A stretch of DNA of 64,000 bases, from the NCBI GenBank assembly GCA_027574665.1, contig CM050651.1, forward strand, positions 8,495,501 to 8,559,500, in the 5' to 3' direction. A program made the translations under genes and the position numbers. Origin of the DNA: Rhynochetos jubatus. Lineage: Eukaryota > Chordata > Aves > Eurypygiformes > Rhynochetidae. The notes under the pieces were generated by a model. The model saw only the letters and a program-made list of their open reading frames with translations. It was not told the origin of the DNA and ran no database searches. Shown one piece after another: positions 11,838-24,330 of this stretch. Positions within the stretch are counted from its first letter, which is position 1. Each line of letters begins with the position of its first letter.

Positions 11838-14768
11838 TCTATGTCTGACAGTCATAAAAAGCTATTGTAGGTGCAGCTCACTGAGAAACAAACCACAGTC
11901 CTCCCTGCAATGCAGAGGGTAGTAATCATTACGCTGTTAGCGTGCCATGTGGAATTCATGCAATGCATCCGCTTACTCTATTAAATTAAAGCATTTCCTG
12001 TAGCAATTTAGGAAGGATAAAGAAAATAGGTGCTATTATAAAAGCATTGTTTGATTGGCTTTTTTCTCTGCAAGCCATTAGAACATGATAGCTTATACAT
12101 TTGGACTGCAGGGACCTCTTACCTCCCATCCGCTACCAACGCGACGTAAATGTGAGGGGCTGCCCCTGAAGCCAGCAGCATTGCTGTAGATATACAAGCT
12201 GCAAATGAGACAAGGATCTGTCTCTACTTTTTTCACCCTGTTTCGCCTTCCCCAAGTTATGTACTCCCTGCACTGCCTAACACTCCAGTTAGTCACTGTT
12301 TTTCAGTCACTGCTCTTCCTGTGGGACCCTCCCGGGTGTCTACTCCTCCCTGCATTCGATAAGGAGATTATTTGGAATGGAAGTAGACAAGCACAGGTGG
12401 TGGGACCACCTGCTGCAATCTCTTCAGTGCTTTCGGACAGTATAATAGTGCTTGGGCTTAACCTTTGTATTTCCTTTCCTTTCTTTTTTTTTTCCTAGCT
12501 AAAGTTAGCTTTCAATTCATTTATGAAGGGGACTGAGAGGAGCAATTATGATGAAACACACTATTCCCTTGAGCCTGGGAAAACTATTTGCTAGAATATC
12601 GTACCCAGGGCAACAGGCTCTTCCTTAGCGTTATTCCAAAACCCCTGGCAGGCCCAACAAAAACGCAACCCAAAAGCTCTTTTTAAGGTGCATTCCCCAT
12701 CTCTCTTTCCCTTCACTGCCTAACAGCTTTACATACCTTGTTACTCGCCTGCTTCTGCCAGCTCCCAAATTTTATGTGGCCATGCGCAGCAGTAACAGAC
12801 GACCTCACTCTCTCATTTGGCTGTGTTGCAGTCAGGCGTAGTCTCAGCCTCAAAGGGCACCTACAACAGCAATTTACGGAGGGAGGGTCAGTGTTAGTGT
12901 AAATTTACTTAGGGTCTATACTTGGCATTTTGTGGCATGCTCTCAAGTTCACTTGCTGGTGCAAAGCTGTTTGCCTCGTGAGGTAGGGTGACGTGGCACA
13001 CATGGGCATGAGCTACACCCCAGTGCAGACACCAGCGGGGATGAGTTGCAGCCCCAGTGCAGACACCAGTCCTCCAGCATGTTGCTCTCTGTGCATCACG
13101 CCTGCCTGGGACTTGCAACTGGTGTAAACTTTATTGCCTATATTGACAGAACATGGTCCGTAAAAACCTGGAACCGTAACAGACCACAGTTCAGAAAAGT
13201 AAGCTATTAACTTGTATGGCCAGCAGTGAAATTAAAACAAATAGAAGACTCAGTTTTGTTAGGCTCTTGTTTACACAAATGACCAAAAAACAAAAAAATT
13301 GTCATGTTTCAAAAGAAGCCACATTTTCCAGGAATTTGTGGTAGTGAGACTTAGAGTCAGATACTCTCAGTTTAGCCCAAGAGGGAAGGAGAAATCCAAC
13401 AACAGCATGAGAATTTATGAGAGATGAGCACCAAATTTAAATGGTGCTTCATACAGCTGGATTCCAAATTAGAATCAGCAAGAAAGACCTAAATCCCAAA
13501 ACCCACATGACAAGGACCATCTAACAGACAAATAGGTTTGAGAGAGATACTACAGTTTGCAACCAGGGGAAAAATAAGAAGCTTCTCAGTTTATTTCATG
13601 TTCAGCCTTTATAATCACAGAAACACTTCTTCTACATTTGGCAGAAACATTTATGCCAGATTTTAACAGATCTCTGGAAAAAATTTGGTAAAATGTGTCT
13701 AAATAAATTTTGCTGAGAGCAAGGTTGGGGTTTCATTTTCATGCATATTATTCCCACTGTAGGAACATTAACGAAATCTGAGGTCATTTTATGGCATGTG
13801 TCTCCAGGAGTACAACTAGAAGCATCGAATACAAAACAAGCCTTTCAGGTGCACTTGTCCTAAGTGCTCCTTAGGGCTCGGCAGTTAACAAAAAGGAACA
13901 GTTTTATAAAGTCACTTGAGAATCTGAAGATGGAGAATTTATTCCTGAGCTGATATGCAATGGTTGACAACTTGCTTTTCATCTCAGTAATGAAACTAGG
14001 GATAATTTTACTTCCTCCTGCCAGCTTTGAAAGAAAAATACCTAGTCACATCATTATTCAGTACTGATTGTTTCTTCATTTGCATGTATGTATGATATCC
14101 CTCTGGCTTTAGAGGTGATAATTTTGTAACATCTTAAGACAGATTCATGCAGGGTTTCATTTGTGTTGTGCATGTCATCTTTCACTGGGATCCCATAACA
14201 TTCCCCTGGAATTTACTCAGCCCTCAGCTCTTAAGATGACAGAAAATTGGACTCAGCAAGCCAACAGTGACAGACCTACTTGAAAACACAACTTTAGACT
14301 ACACCAAGGATGCAAAGGTTTACCTGTGGCTATGAAGGGAATGTGTGCAGACTCTGTTTCACAAAGAAACACTGTGTATGCCATTCTCCTCAAGAGTGTG
14401 TCTTTTGTACCTTCAGTACCTACAGGAGTGATGAGGAATGCACAGAGTTTGCATTCCTGCAGATACATTATCTGAAAGTGTGTCCCTTTGTTTGCTTTGC
14501 TTCTGTTTTGTTCTATGAGTCCTTCATTGTAAGAGAGACCTGTTTATACATTCCATTTTTCCTGGTCTTCTTGGCACCTCGGAGTCAAACACTACTCCAG
14601 ATCAATCCCTTGATTCACAATGTAGTGGAAGTACAGCCTATGTAAATGTTAGGAACAGACAAAAGAGTGTACACACCATCTGATGATTTCACTTCTAGCT
14701 TTCCAGCACCTTTTGTTATTTCAGGGTATTTTTTCCTGGTGGGAACAGGCACATTCAGCTGTTGTTTT
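11838..14768. other. Unassigned non-coding DNA
   Basis: No gene, transposon or RNA recognised. It holds only the 33-base tandem duplication at 13008 and short AT-rich stretches. Confidence 0.6.
13008..13070 (+). repeat. Two-copy tandem duplication of about 33 bases
   Basis: Copy one starts at 13008 (ATGAGCTACACC) and copy two at 13041 (ATGAGTTGCAGCC). Both continue with CCCAGTGCAGACACCAG. They differ by a few substitutions and one single-base indel. Confidence 0.85.
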
Positions 14769-14851
14769 CATGCTGAAAGACTGTGTGGAAGCACTTCCCT
14801 GGGGTTTTTTTTTTGGTTTTTTTTTTTTTTCCAGACATGTCTTTCAGCATG
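14769..14851. repeat. Long inverted repeat / stem-loop
   Basis: CATGCTGAAAGAC at 14769-14781 is the exact reverse complement of GTCTTTCAGCATG at 14839-14851. Allowing one bulge and one mismatch, pairing continues inward so the arms cover 14769-14790 and 14829-14851, about 22 pairs. The loop of about 38 bases holds the T10-GG-T14 tract. The form resembles a precursor-microRNA hairpin or a small palindromic insertion, but no known family is recognised. Confidence 0.85.
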
Positions 14852-15303
14852 TTTCCAAAGGCTTGGAATCAGCACATTGTATTGTGACATGTGCATACTT
14901 GACATATTGCTTTGTTCTCTGACTTCCTTTTGTTAGCAATCTTTAGGAAGTTATCTTACAATTAGCAAGGAATTTTGAGTCAGTGTTATTGCAGACCCAG
15001 CATATTGTCCCCTGCCATCTGCAAAGAGGAAAGCTTGGAAGAGCAGAAGGGAAGAAAGTAATTTTAGTATTTTTAACTGGCTGAACCAGATAGCATTCTA
15101 GTCTCAGTTCACTGCATAGAGAGTCACAGCTTTAACTGCAGCCAGCTGAGAAAAAAAATAATTCGCATTACACACTACAAACATCTTAATTAGACAAATT
15201 AAAGGAAAGTTAGGGCATTACAGTAACTCTCCTCAGAATTGATACAGCCCTTTTCTGTGTTTTACTCTGGTTTAGTGATTCTCTCATCGTACAGCAAAAG
15301 TGA

Positions 15304-15337
15304 AGTTTATACAGAATTCCTGAGTTTATACAGAATT
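15304..15337 (+). repeat. 19-base tandem duplication
   Basis: AGTTTATACAGAATT occurs at 15304-15318 and again at 15323-15337, separated by CCTG. The exact 15-base repeat indicates a recent slippage duplication. Confidence 0.9.
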
Positions 15338-18300
15338 GATTTTTTTTTTCTTCTCAACTTTGCACCTTTATGTAAATTAAGCCTGTTCATGTATCCTGTA
15401 AATGAAGCTGATGATAAACAAAAAAACCCAAACAGCTCCTGTTTGGTCTCACTGGCAAAGAAGTTCATTTTTAGCTGGCTGAAAAGCACATCATTTTATG
15501 GTGTTATTCTTTTTCTTGAAGTTTAGATCAATAGCCTCCTGGAGCCCAGACAAGCAGTCAATTTGTTTTGAACTGCTTCTCTGTCAAGACAACACAGCTC
15601 AAGAAAAGGAGAAATGGCAGCATTTTGGGCACAATGGAATACCTTGAGAGCTGTCTTGGAAAAACTTCTACAGGGAAAAAGCTTCCCTAGTTTCCCACAA
15701 CCCAGTCAGACACTACCTGTCTGTAGTGCCCGGTATGTCAGGTGGGATCTGGGGTTTGTGCCAAGGGCCACTTCAGACAGGAGCTGCCCAGATCCGTTGC
15801 CTCTATGATTCTGTGGTCCAAACAAGGCTGGCTGATGCCCTGGGTGCCGATTTATGCTTCACATAGCAATACTGAGAAGGCCATTAACATGGCAAACATG
15901 CTGAAACCCTTACCATTGTATCAGAAGAGTAAGAGCAGCAGTTAGAAACTGTGCCAGAAAGAAAGCAACCATAGGTACATACCTATGTTAATGTAACACA
16001 GAGACCTTCTCGACTGGTAACTGCGCCTGTAGCCAGCTTCTTATTTCTGATACAAATCTTGTTATGCCTGCGCAAGTCTTGAAGAATTGGCCTGATGTGC
16101 AGAGATGTTGGGGTCTTTAAATCCCACTGACTGCCAAAATTAGGCTAAGTGCCTGCATCTGGAAAGGAGTCAGGAGCATATCATGTGGTCAGCTGCTCAC
16201 AGTTCAGCGAGATATCTGGTAGACCATAGTGTAAAGCACGTATGTTAGACTTTGCTGGACAATAGCTTACCCGGGATATACATTCTGGCATTATCAAATA
16301 ACAGATGTATGTTTTATGATAGCACCATCCAAGAAAATATTGTTTATCTATTATGGGAGAGGTGAGGAAAGCATCTCCCTGGCTCTTATTTTGAGTAGCT
16401 TTTTCTTTATGTGCCATGGAATGCGCAATATATTATTTGGAACAAAAATTTTGTTGTTGGAGGGGGGGTCTCATCTTCCTGCTGCAGAGATTCTTCTTCC
16501 TTAGAGTCAGTGAAAGTGTAATAACACATCTGCTTCAGACTTCAAGAACAGACCTGAGCAAACAGAGCTTTTTACAGAAACCCACTGGATCTCAAAGCAT
16601 CAGTAAGGAGTCTCTGTTTTTCATCGTACTAAGACCTACCTCCATCAACTTCCCTAAAAGACACAACCTGAGTATGTGTACTCAGTGTAGTGGAGCATAA
16701 TACAGTGTCACCCAAATAAACAGCAGCTAACTTAACTGCCAAACTGGATGCTGTAGGAGTGTGGCCGTGCAGGGCTCTGCTTGAGTTGTGAGACCTGCTC
16801 TACGATTTCCACACAGTTCTACAGAGCCAAACCAGGATTTCTCAGAGACAGATCAGATATCTGTGCACCACAGTCCCTGGCGCTGAGCAGACATGCTGAG
16901 TCCACCAAAGTAACAGGAAGTCCCGCATATTGAGCAATTATTCAACTCCTGAGCAAGACAGAACTATTTAGAATCCAAATTTTGAAGCGTTGCTTAATTG
17001 TTTTCATTATGAGCTCTCCCACTGAAATCTGTATTTCAGATCAGTGTATGAGAGGGAGGCCATATCTGAAAGTCTGTATGAGACTGAGAGCTTGCAACAC
17101 AACAAGGAATGAAGTCTAAACATATATATTTGACAGAAACACAACGACAATAATTCATATAACTGAAGTAGAAGGGAAGAAGTTTATGATGTAAAATTCT
17201 AACATAAGAAAATCAACAATAACAAAAAGGCTAAACCTTGAAAAAGGGGGCTTTTTTAATGGTGGAAGTTTTGGGTTCTGCTTATTTATGGCAAGAATTC
17301 TCTGCAAGTCCATTTACTAAAACACCATAATCTAAGGATTACAATGTATGGAGCATAAAACCAACCAAAGCAAAGAGAAAATAGTCTCTCCCTTGCAAAT
17401 TTGTTTTCAGACATTCAGTAAATGCTTTCTGTTACTGGTATTTTCCTCCAATATATATGGCATTGTGGGTGCTCACTCATGACAGCTGCACAAATTGGAA
17501 GTTTGTACAATGTCCTGTCTGGCGTGGAGCACACCAGATGATTCCTTATATGTTAAATAATTCCTTCTGTAATACATTTTTCCACACGTAGGCATCCAAG
17601 TCTATATATGCTAGAATAGTAAGTAACTGTACATAGTCAGAGATATTCCTTTGAAAATTGTTTGGTTTATTTATTTCTTATTTAACAGAGCACAGCAGAA
17701 TAATCTATCATTTTTTGGCACCAGTGTCATTTATTAGTGTTATCTAAGTTGTACTGCTTTCCTTGTCACATCATAAGTTAACCTTCCCTAATCACTACCC
17801 TGGACATTTACCAGGCTTTCCCCGGGGATGTGTTTAACTACAGCCACGATTTTCCTGTTATTATGTACTCTAGGGCTCTGAAAGCTCATGTTGATTCTAG
17901 TCAGAGACTGTAAATAAATCCATGTGAGTCTGATGCTGGGGAACTTAATACACTAAGTGGGTAGATCTCTAGTTTAAATTAACTCCACAGTTGGTAATGT
18001 GCTAAGATCCTCAAAGAATCCTGCCTTTTGCTCCACTTGCTGAACAGTTGAAGTCCTCCCTTTTGGAAGCTTAATAGAAATGGTTTGAAGTCCTTCTCCT
18101 TTTTCAAAACACCCAGCAATTTTCTTTCCCTAGATACACGTTTTTTGGCTTGGCAAAGCACTGTGGCCTCCACATGATATGGACTATTGCTGCACAATCC
18201 CCTTCTTCAAATCTGCACTGGACTTCAGCTAGGTTCTCGAGCATCTACACAAGCTAAAAGCACGGTGTCCCCCATCAGTGCTTTCCTGTGATCCACACAG

Positions 18301-18566
18301 GAGCCCTTCTCTGAACCTTGGCATGTACATGGGTTAAAGGTGTGTGGGGAATTGTACTCGGTTCTCCCAAGTCTGCAGCCAGCTGTTTAATCCTAGCCAC
18401 GGGAAGCAACAAAGTGGCAGAGATATTGGGAAAAAACATCTACTCTTGAAAGTATTACCAGGAAGCACTTACTTAGGCTATGGACACGTTACTCCTGACA
18501 GACCATTACAATTCAATGCCGAAGCTCAAACAAGACCTTGAAGACCAAGTGAATTGGTTAAGAAAA

Positions 18567-18584
18567 CCAACCAACCAACCAACC
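18567..18584 (+). repeat. (CCAA)n microsatellite
   Basis: About four and a half uninterrupted CCAA units between AAGAAAA and AGTAACC. Confidence 0.9.
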
Positions 18585-19474
18585 AGTAACCCCCAGTTTT
18601 CACTAGCAGAGATACTGACTGAGCGAGAAGTTGACAATTCAGCATCTACTCTCTTGAGGCATATTTTTCAGCCTTAACACGGTAAGTTGTTGCCAATGCA
18701 CCTAAAACCAAAAATTTCTTAGACTAGGAGGGGAATCCAGCAAGAGACGTCCAGCTGTGCTGGATTAAAACACTCCACTTAAAACATCCCATCAATCACA
18801 GAGCAGGAGAGTGCTGACGTTATTTGTATGAAATGTAAGAGTGCTATTACTCACCTGCAATTAAAAAGAATAGTTTGATTTGGTTTCTTGCCGAGAGTTA
18901 TGTGAATATTTTCCCTTTTGCTAGGTCATGAATTTTGCCAGCTTCCATAATCTGAAGGTAGCATTCCAGGTTCTGACTAAATCGTGAACAATAACATGAT
19001 ACAAGTCAGGTCATTTTGGAGGGAAAATTATTCTTTTTGTGAAACCTAAATTATAAATCCGTTTTAGTCACTGCAAAGGACTGGCTTGCAATGTCATGAA
19101 AACACAACTTTAATTGGCACACTTGTTGTTGGCATAGTCTGAGAAGAGTCCAAGATCTGAGCTATTTTCCCTAGATTAGGATCCTCAAGGCATGGATTAA
19201 GATGAGACACTAATGGGGCAGCATGCAAAAGCTTGTATTACTGAGATAGATCTCCTTCATGGATAAAAAAATAAGAACCTTCAAACTTACTTACAATTCT
19301 AAATGCTACAGATAGGGAAGAGTCAGACAAGGATCTAAGCAAAGGTTGGTAATGTAATAAAAGCAACAGAGCAATTTAGAGGGGATTTTGGCTGGATTAC
19401 ATCTTCCAGTATTAGGAGCAAGAAGTCCACAAGGCTTTGAGTGCAGGCTTATAGCATGTCTGGCAATGTGAAAC

Positions 19475-19503
19475 ATTTCACATGCATTAAATGCACGTGA
19501 AAT
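19475..19503. repeat. Near-perfect 29-base palindrome with E-boxes
   Basis: ATTTCACATGCATT (19475-19488) and AATGCACGTGAAAT (19490-19503) are reverse complements at 13 of 14 positions around a single central A. The right arm contains the canonical E-box CACGTG (19494-19499) and the left arm contains CACATG. An A22 homopolymer begins two bases downstream. Confidence 0.9.
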
Positions 19504-19504
19504 T

Positions 19505-19526
19505 AAAAAAAAAAAAAAAAAAAAAA
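19505..19526 (+). repeat. A22 homopolymer
   Basis: Twenty-two consecutive adenines, the longest A run in the window. No target duplication or recognisable retrotransposed gene is seen upstream, so it is called a simple repeat and not a retroposon tail. Confidence 0.95.
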
Positions 19527-22500
19527 GACAGAAGACAAGCAAGGGCAAGTAAAGAGGGTTATTCTGAAGATAGAAACTCTGGGTAAATGCCTTGGGTTCA
19601 CATTTTTTTCAGGTTCAAATCTACAATTTTCTTCCTGTTATAACACTTCTTTTTAGCTGCCATTAAGTATGCCTCGTACCAAATGACTAGAATTTGACAA
19701 TGCTCATCAGAGTGAGCCCACATAAAAACTTTGGGGTATCAAAAATAGTGTTTCTTCCTCCCAGACACATTTGCTTAAGGATTTCTCTCCCAAAAATGAA
19801 AAACATTTGAATACTCACGACAGTAGAAAACAATTAGTGAGCAGACTATCCACGCAGCCATCTTAAAGCTACTTGTTGATTCAGGTCATGGGAGCGTCAT
19901 AGTTAGATAGCTAGGGCTGGTGCACTTAGGTCTGGGTTTAAGTTTCAGCTGTATCTTGATGCCATGAGACAGGTATCCAAGCGTCCAGTTGCCCATCCCT
20001 TCACTTTAGTTCCTGAAGGAAAGAACTCAAGTTTGTGAGCCTGAAGGGAGCTGTAACATGCTTCAGTGAGGCCCCTGAATGCAGTCCGGTGCTTCAGAAG
20101 GTCCCACACAGCACTGATCGAAGACAAGCAAATACAGCCAAGAAACATGACCTATGTATTGGTAACAGACCTTTCTGATATCCAGAGGAAAAATAACCAC
20201 ACTATGCTGTGCCCATCTGTCAAAACCATATCTCAGAAAAGAAGGTATGCTGTGTCCCTTGAGCTTCCTAGCTCCATTTCCTCTTCAACACATGGCTGAC
20301 TTCTCAGGCAGAGCAATTGCCTGAAGGCATAATTTCTGTAGAGTTTTCCCCATGTTATAATGCAGGGCAAGGTTATTGATAATACTAGCAGGAAGCGCAT
20401 GTAAACACGGGTTCCTTTTACTGCATCACTCACTCCTCCCCAAGGTATTCTCAGAGACTTTCAGTCTCAATTACGTGAAACCATTTAAAAGTTTCATTGA
20501 GAGTTGCTATTAAAAACAATGATTAGTCAAGCTCTTACAAAACACAAGTATTTTGCCATGTAAATCTTTCTGTATCAGTTCCCTTCTGCGTGGCTTTTTC
20601 CTATTTCTCAAACTTCTTGAGGATGTTTGAGGGCTTAGGTAACACAAAGTAACCTGCCGCCTTCTAGCAGAGAGACAGAATGATTTGAAACCAGCTTATC
20701 TAAGGGTCATATCCTGCCATTGATTTTTTTCAGTGCTCCCTATTGATTTCAGAGGTGAGTTCCACAGGCAGATCAATACCAGGATATGGTCTTTATTTAT
20801 TAGTATACTTCTGGTCATTTCACTCTGCCCTAATTCCTCAAAACATATGGAGCTAATTACGGCACTCAACATTACATTGGCCATGTTGTCTTTAGAGGAG
20901 AGTTAAGCCTTCATTTGGTCAACTGAATAATTTGAAAGGATTGTTTGGTGATTTCTGCCACTGATCCAGAAATAGAAACTGTGACACATTATTTCAGGGC
21001 AGGACAGGGGTAGAGTAACAGAGACACATAGATAGGCATGTCCTTTGACTAACCAGCAACTGCAACCAGCAGCAGTACAAAATTCCCGGTAGAAGTTTCA
21101 GTCAGGGTTTTGACAATGAGAAACTCTCTGCATTGGGTCAGTGGTCCGATTCTCCTAATGTTTTAAAGACTTCATGTACTGAAGAAATATACATCCAGCA
21201 CTTCGGTGCAAAATCCCATACTACAAATTTCTGAACCCCATCAATACCTTTTACTCATCAGGTCAAGAGTAACGGAACTGCACTTTTCAATAAGTTCACC
21301 AAGCACGCATTTTCCTTACTTCCTGGGGCTTGGAGGCCCAACTGACCTGGAAAAACTTTATATGTATTCTCAAACTAGCTGCCAAAAGCAGGACTGAATT
21401 ACAACACAGTTTTTTCGATGACTGGCTCACTGATAAACCTCTGCACTCATGTTGCAGTTGGGGCCTCTTCTACCTAGAGCTTTACTAGCTGCATGCAAGC
21501 AGCAAAGTAGATGATTGCAGCCTGTGCAAAGGGGGCAATGGCAGTCTGCAAGCCCCAGGTTTGATACAGGCTTTAAACGGCAGAAGTGAGAAGCAAATTG
21601 TCTTTAAAGATACAGTGCCTTTTCATTTCTCCCTCTTTCCACAGAATTTTCTTTACAGATGTGAGCACGGGAAAGAATTAGCCATGGGCCTGATTTGAAT
21701 GTTCTGCCTCTTAAGCAGTCAAAGCTTCTACACAGAGTTATAACAATTGCATGGCTAAAATACAACACCATGTTAAAAAGCAGGGTGAATAAAACACTTC
21801 CTTCTTATGTTCTACTCCTGCGTTACCTTCCTATGCTCTAAAAAAGCACCAAGGTAACCATTCTCTGCATTCAGAAGGCCTTCTCTTTAAAAGCAGAAAA
21901 ACCAATCTTGTCATTACTTCTAGTTTTACATTAGACATAGAGCAAAAGATGAACACTCCAAGAGTTTTCGTCTATGATATAGCCAGTGAATCCTAGTATT
22001 CAGATGCAATAAACAGACAGCTTTGTACGAACTACGGCTGTATCTAAGTACATTCGATTTAACTGAACAGAGCAAAGGAACAAATGAGCAAAGAAAAGAA
22101 AGGTCATAGGGAAAACAGAGCTTCACCATTTGCTCAACTGCCTTGGAGCCTTAGGAAACACCAGTGCTCTGTTGACTTTGCTTCTCTTGGGCACGTTTAC
22201 AGCACTGGAGGGTCTGGCCTGTGCTTTAAGAAAATACTGCTCCTTTGCAATTGTTAAATAGTGACAAAGTCCAGGTGACCCTAGCACAGAGTCTGAGTGG
22301 TTTATGTCAAGCCTGGAGACAGTGACTCATGGAGTCACAGATGATCGGTTGATAAATGTCACTGGTATCAGAAACTTGGCCATTAACATGAGTGATGTGA
22401 GAACTAAGAGGTTAAGTAAAAGCTACCTTCATAATGAGTTTGAGATACAGAAAAGCAGCATTATGACCCAGGCTTGGATTTTTGGGTTTGTTTCTCATTT

Positions 22501-22655
22501 CCCCTTAAGGTGGATTTGGTTTTGTAACTTTACTTGTGATTAGATGTTTTGTAAGGTTTTTTTAATGCAACATACATTTTTCATGGGTTCACTGTCTGGG
22601 AAACGTGTATGAGAAATGTTAGAAAGAGGCTCAGATGAACCAGGGGATCAACTGA

Positions 22656-22707
22656 TTTTTTGCAACAGTCTGCTGCAAATTTTTGCTGCAGTCTTTTTGC
22701 AACTGCT
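22656..22707 (+). repeat. Degenerate TTTTTGC-spaced repeat
   Basis: TTTTTTGCAACAGTC, TTTTTGCTGCAGTC and TTTTTGCAACTGC follow one another within about 52 bases. All share TTTTTGC and a CTGC/CAGT-type second half. Confidence 0.65.
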
Positions 22708-23473
22708 AGGTTTTGGAATTCCCTTAGCTTCCAAGTGACTCTGAAGCTGGTTTTGAAAGCGTTTCTAGGAAAAAGTGAACTGCATTAGCACATACATTAG
22801 CATTAGCAATGAGTTCCCTTATCTAGAGTTAAACATAAGACTAAGGAATTTGCTGAAGCAGAGCCCGGTGAAATCATCCAAAATTACTTAAATATCCAAA
22901 GTTTCATTGCTTAAATTTATAAGCCCACAATTTTCCTGTTCAAAATTATTTTCATATAGTTTATCATACAGTGGGAAATGGAAAAGTAATCAAAATCAGA
23001 AAGAAACCTCATACATTATATTTTCTCAATCCCTTCAATACAACTTGATTTTGGTGGAATTTCTGGTAGCTTGGGAAATCTGGAGAATTTTCCTCTCTCT
23101 GGTGTGGAAATAAGCAAGGAAAGCTTAAAATGATAGCTTGGAGATTATTTTATTCTATGACATTCATCCTAATTCTGATCTTTCTCAGCACTTGAAAGCA
23201 CATTCATTTACTCATCCTTGCCCTTCAGTAGCCTCACTGGACTGCGCACCTGGTAGTTCCCCAGATTTTCAAAGTTTCTTCATCCTTATGCTCTCCAAAC
23301 TCTGTCTTTCTGACCCAATAACACACATCAGTTATTGCAAGGTCTGATGCCCCCCAACATGATCCTTCTCTTTCACCTCGCCCATGCCAGCTTTGCTCTG
23401 CTATCGAACCTGCTGAAAGCTTAGTTATTAAGTCAGCTGTTGGAACAAGTCGTGCCTCAAACTCATGACTCTT

Positions 23474-23870
23474 GGCAACAGAAGAAAGATTCCTTGTATC
23501 TCTACAGATCTGCAATTGCAAAACAGGTATGGTGCCCCAGGAACACCTGAGGAGGAATGAGACCCATCAAGGGATGCATCACAGCCAGCTGAGACAAAGT
23601 CTGCATCGAGAAGAAAAGGCAGATGATAGTCATTGGAGATTGTCTTTTGAAGGATCGAGCAACTTGCCAACCTGTCTCACTTTCCAGGCAGCTTGTTGCT
23701 TGTTAGGTGTTTGGTCTGGCATGTTGACACTAATGAGACTTGTCTGGACTTTGGACTATTAATTATTCTTTGTTGTTCATTCATGTGAGCACAGTGACAA
23801 TGACAGGGGTGAGCACACCATGAGTGACTATAACGTCTGGGGACACAGGTGAAGAGGGAAGGCTTTGGGA
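23474..23870 (+). pseudogene. CR1 ORF1 relic with SGNH-esterase-like domain
   Basis: In frame from 23474 the sequence encodes an open stretch containing LQLQNRYGAPGTPEE, which ends at a TGA at 23558. A different frame from 23623 gives MIVIGDCLLKDRATCQPVSL, matching the conserved VIVVGDSLLRGTE region that opens the esterase domain. The catalytic Ser of the GDS block is replaced by Cys (TGT at 23641-23643). A stop follows at about 23704. A third frame around 23775-23850 retains the glycine-rich block III region and a TMSDYNVWG segment matching the KSDYxxLG part. At least two frameshifts and several stops show long neutral decay. The apparent 180-codon open frame on the opposite strand (23677-24219) is only antisense to this relic. 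Confidence 0.78.
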
Positions 23871-23904
23871 GGAGGAGATATGTCTGGTAATCAGTGAGCT
23901 GACC

Positions 23905-24330
23905 CATGGTTCTGCTGGATCCATTACAAACAAGGAAGAACTGGTCAAAAATGTGAAGGGCAAGAGCAGCCGTAGCTGCAGTTAGCATGAGACTGTGAAG
24001 TTGAAAAATCCTGAGAGAAGGGAGCAAGACAAACAGTAGAATCACAGCCATGCACTTGAGGAGAGGGGATTTCAAATTATTCACAGATTTACTGGGTGGG
24101 ATCCTATGGGAAACTGGCCTGGAAGCCAACAAGCCTAAGCTAGCTGGTTGATACGGCAGGACACCCTCCTCAAGCACAAAAGATGGTCCAAAGTGAGGTA
24201 CAGAAAGTTGAGCAGACACACCACAGGGTCAGCATGGAGGAGTGGGGAACTCCTGACTGAGTTCAAGTGCAAAATATAGTGACATTCCTCAAGCATGCAT
24301 AGATGGAGCTGCAAAAAGCAGAAATGATCT
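23905..24330 (+). pseudogene. CR1 ORF2 relic, linker after the endonuclease
   Basis: From 23923 the frame reads ITNKEELVKNVKGKSSRSCS, then a stop where CR1 normally has SDHE, then HETVKL. After a frameshift, 24038-24122 reads RITAMHLRRGDFKLFTDLLG and continues to WETGLE. This matches the conserved linker between the APE-type endonuclease and reverse transcriptase of avian CR1 ORF2. Further matches near 24150-24280 resemble the conserved segment that normally reads FKDHLLQAQ followed by RRPAWMNKELL; here the bases still give DTLLKHK and a WRSGELL-like block. No endonuclease upstream and no reverse transcriptase downstream are visible, so the copy is a deleted fossil. Confidence 0.78.

Larger units (their letters stand above)
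14852..23469. other. Unassigned non-coding DNA
   Basis: Unique AT-rich sequence. It contains the small tandem repeats at 15304, 18567 and 22656 and the palindrome plus A22 at 19475-19526. An 18-base interrupted palindrome (CATAGGTA-CA-TACCTATG) lies at 15970-15987. No gene seen. Confidence 0.6.
23470..24330 (+). mobile_element. Old, internally deleted CR1 LINE (ORF1 and ORF2 parts)
   Basis: CR1 is the dominant non-LTR retrotransposon of birds and other sauropsids. It encodes ORF1, with an SGNH-esterase-like domain, and ORF2, with endonuclease and reverse transcriptase. Read on the plus strand in three shifting frames, this stretch shows pieces of both in the correct order. An ORF1 stretch ends in the characteristic LQLQNR motif (23510-23527). 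It is followed by a GDS-type block (23623-23700), the HVxTxD and SDY remnants (about 23775-23850), the LTNKEELVKNV-like block of ORF2 (23923-23960), and the RRxDFxLFxDLLG block (24038-24122). The usual remainder of ORF1 and the endonuclease domain, normally many hundreds of bases, is missing between about 23870 and 23920. Stops and frameshifts make it inactive. The 3' reverse transcriptase and the tail are absent. The family is recognised from remembered consensus motifs, not from an alignment; the exact ends are uncertain by about 50 bases. Confidence 0.82.

Noticed and set aside
15802..15816. TCTATGATTCTGTGG, resembling a CR1 tail octamer
   Set aside because: The upstream bases do not follow the CR1 3' consensus convincingly; too short to call.
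19905..20010. Possible CORE-SINE-like sequence (GGTCTGGGTTTAAGTTTCAG)
   Set aside because: Only one box matches loosely; the A/B boxes and the tail are not visible.
23677..24219. 180-codon open frame on the minus strand
   Set aside because: It is antisense to the CR1 ORF1/ORF2 relic, which accounts for the sequence on the plus strand.
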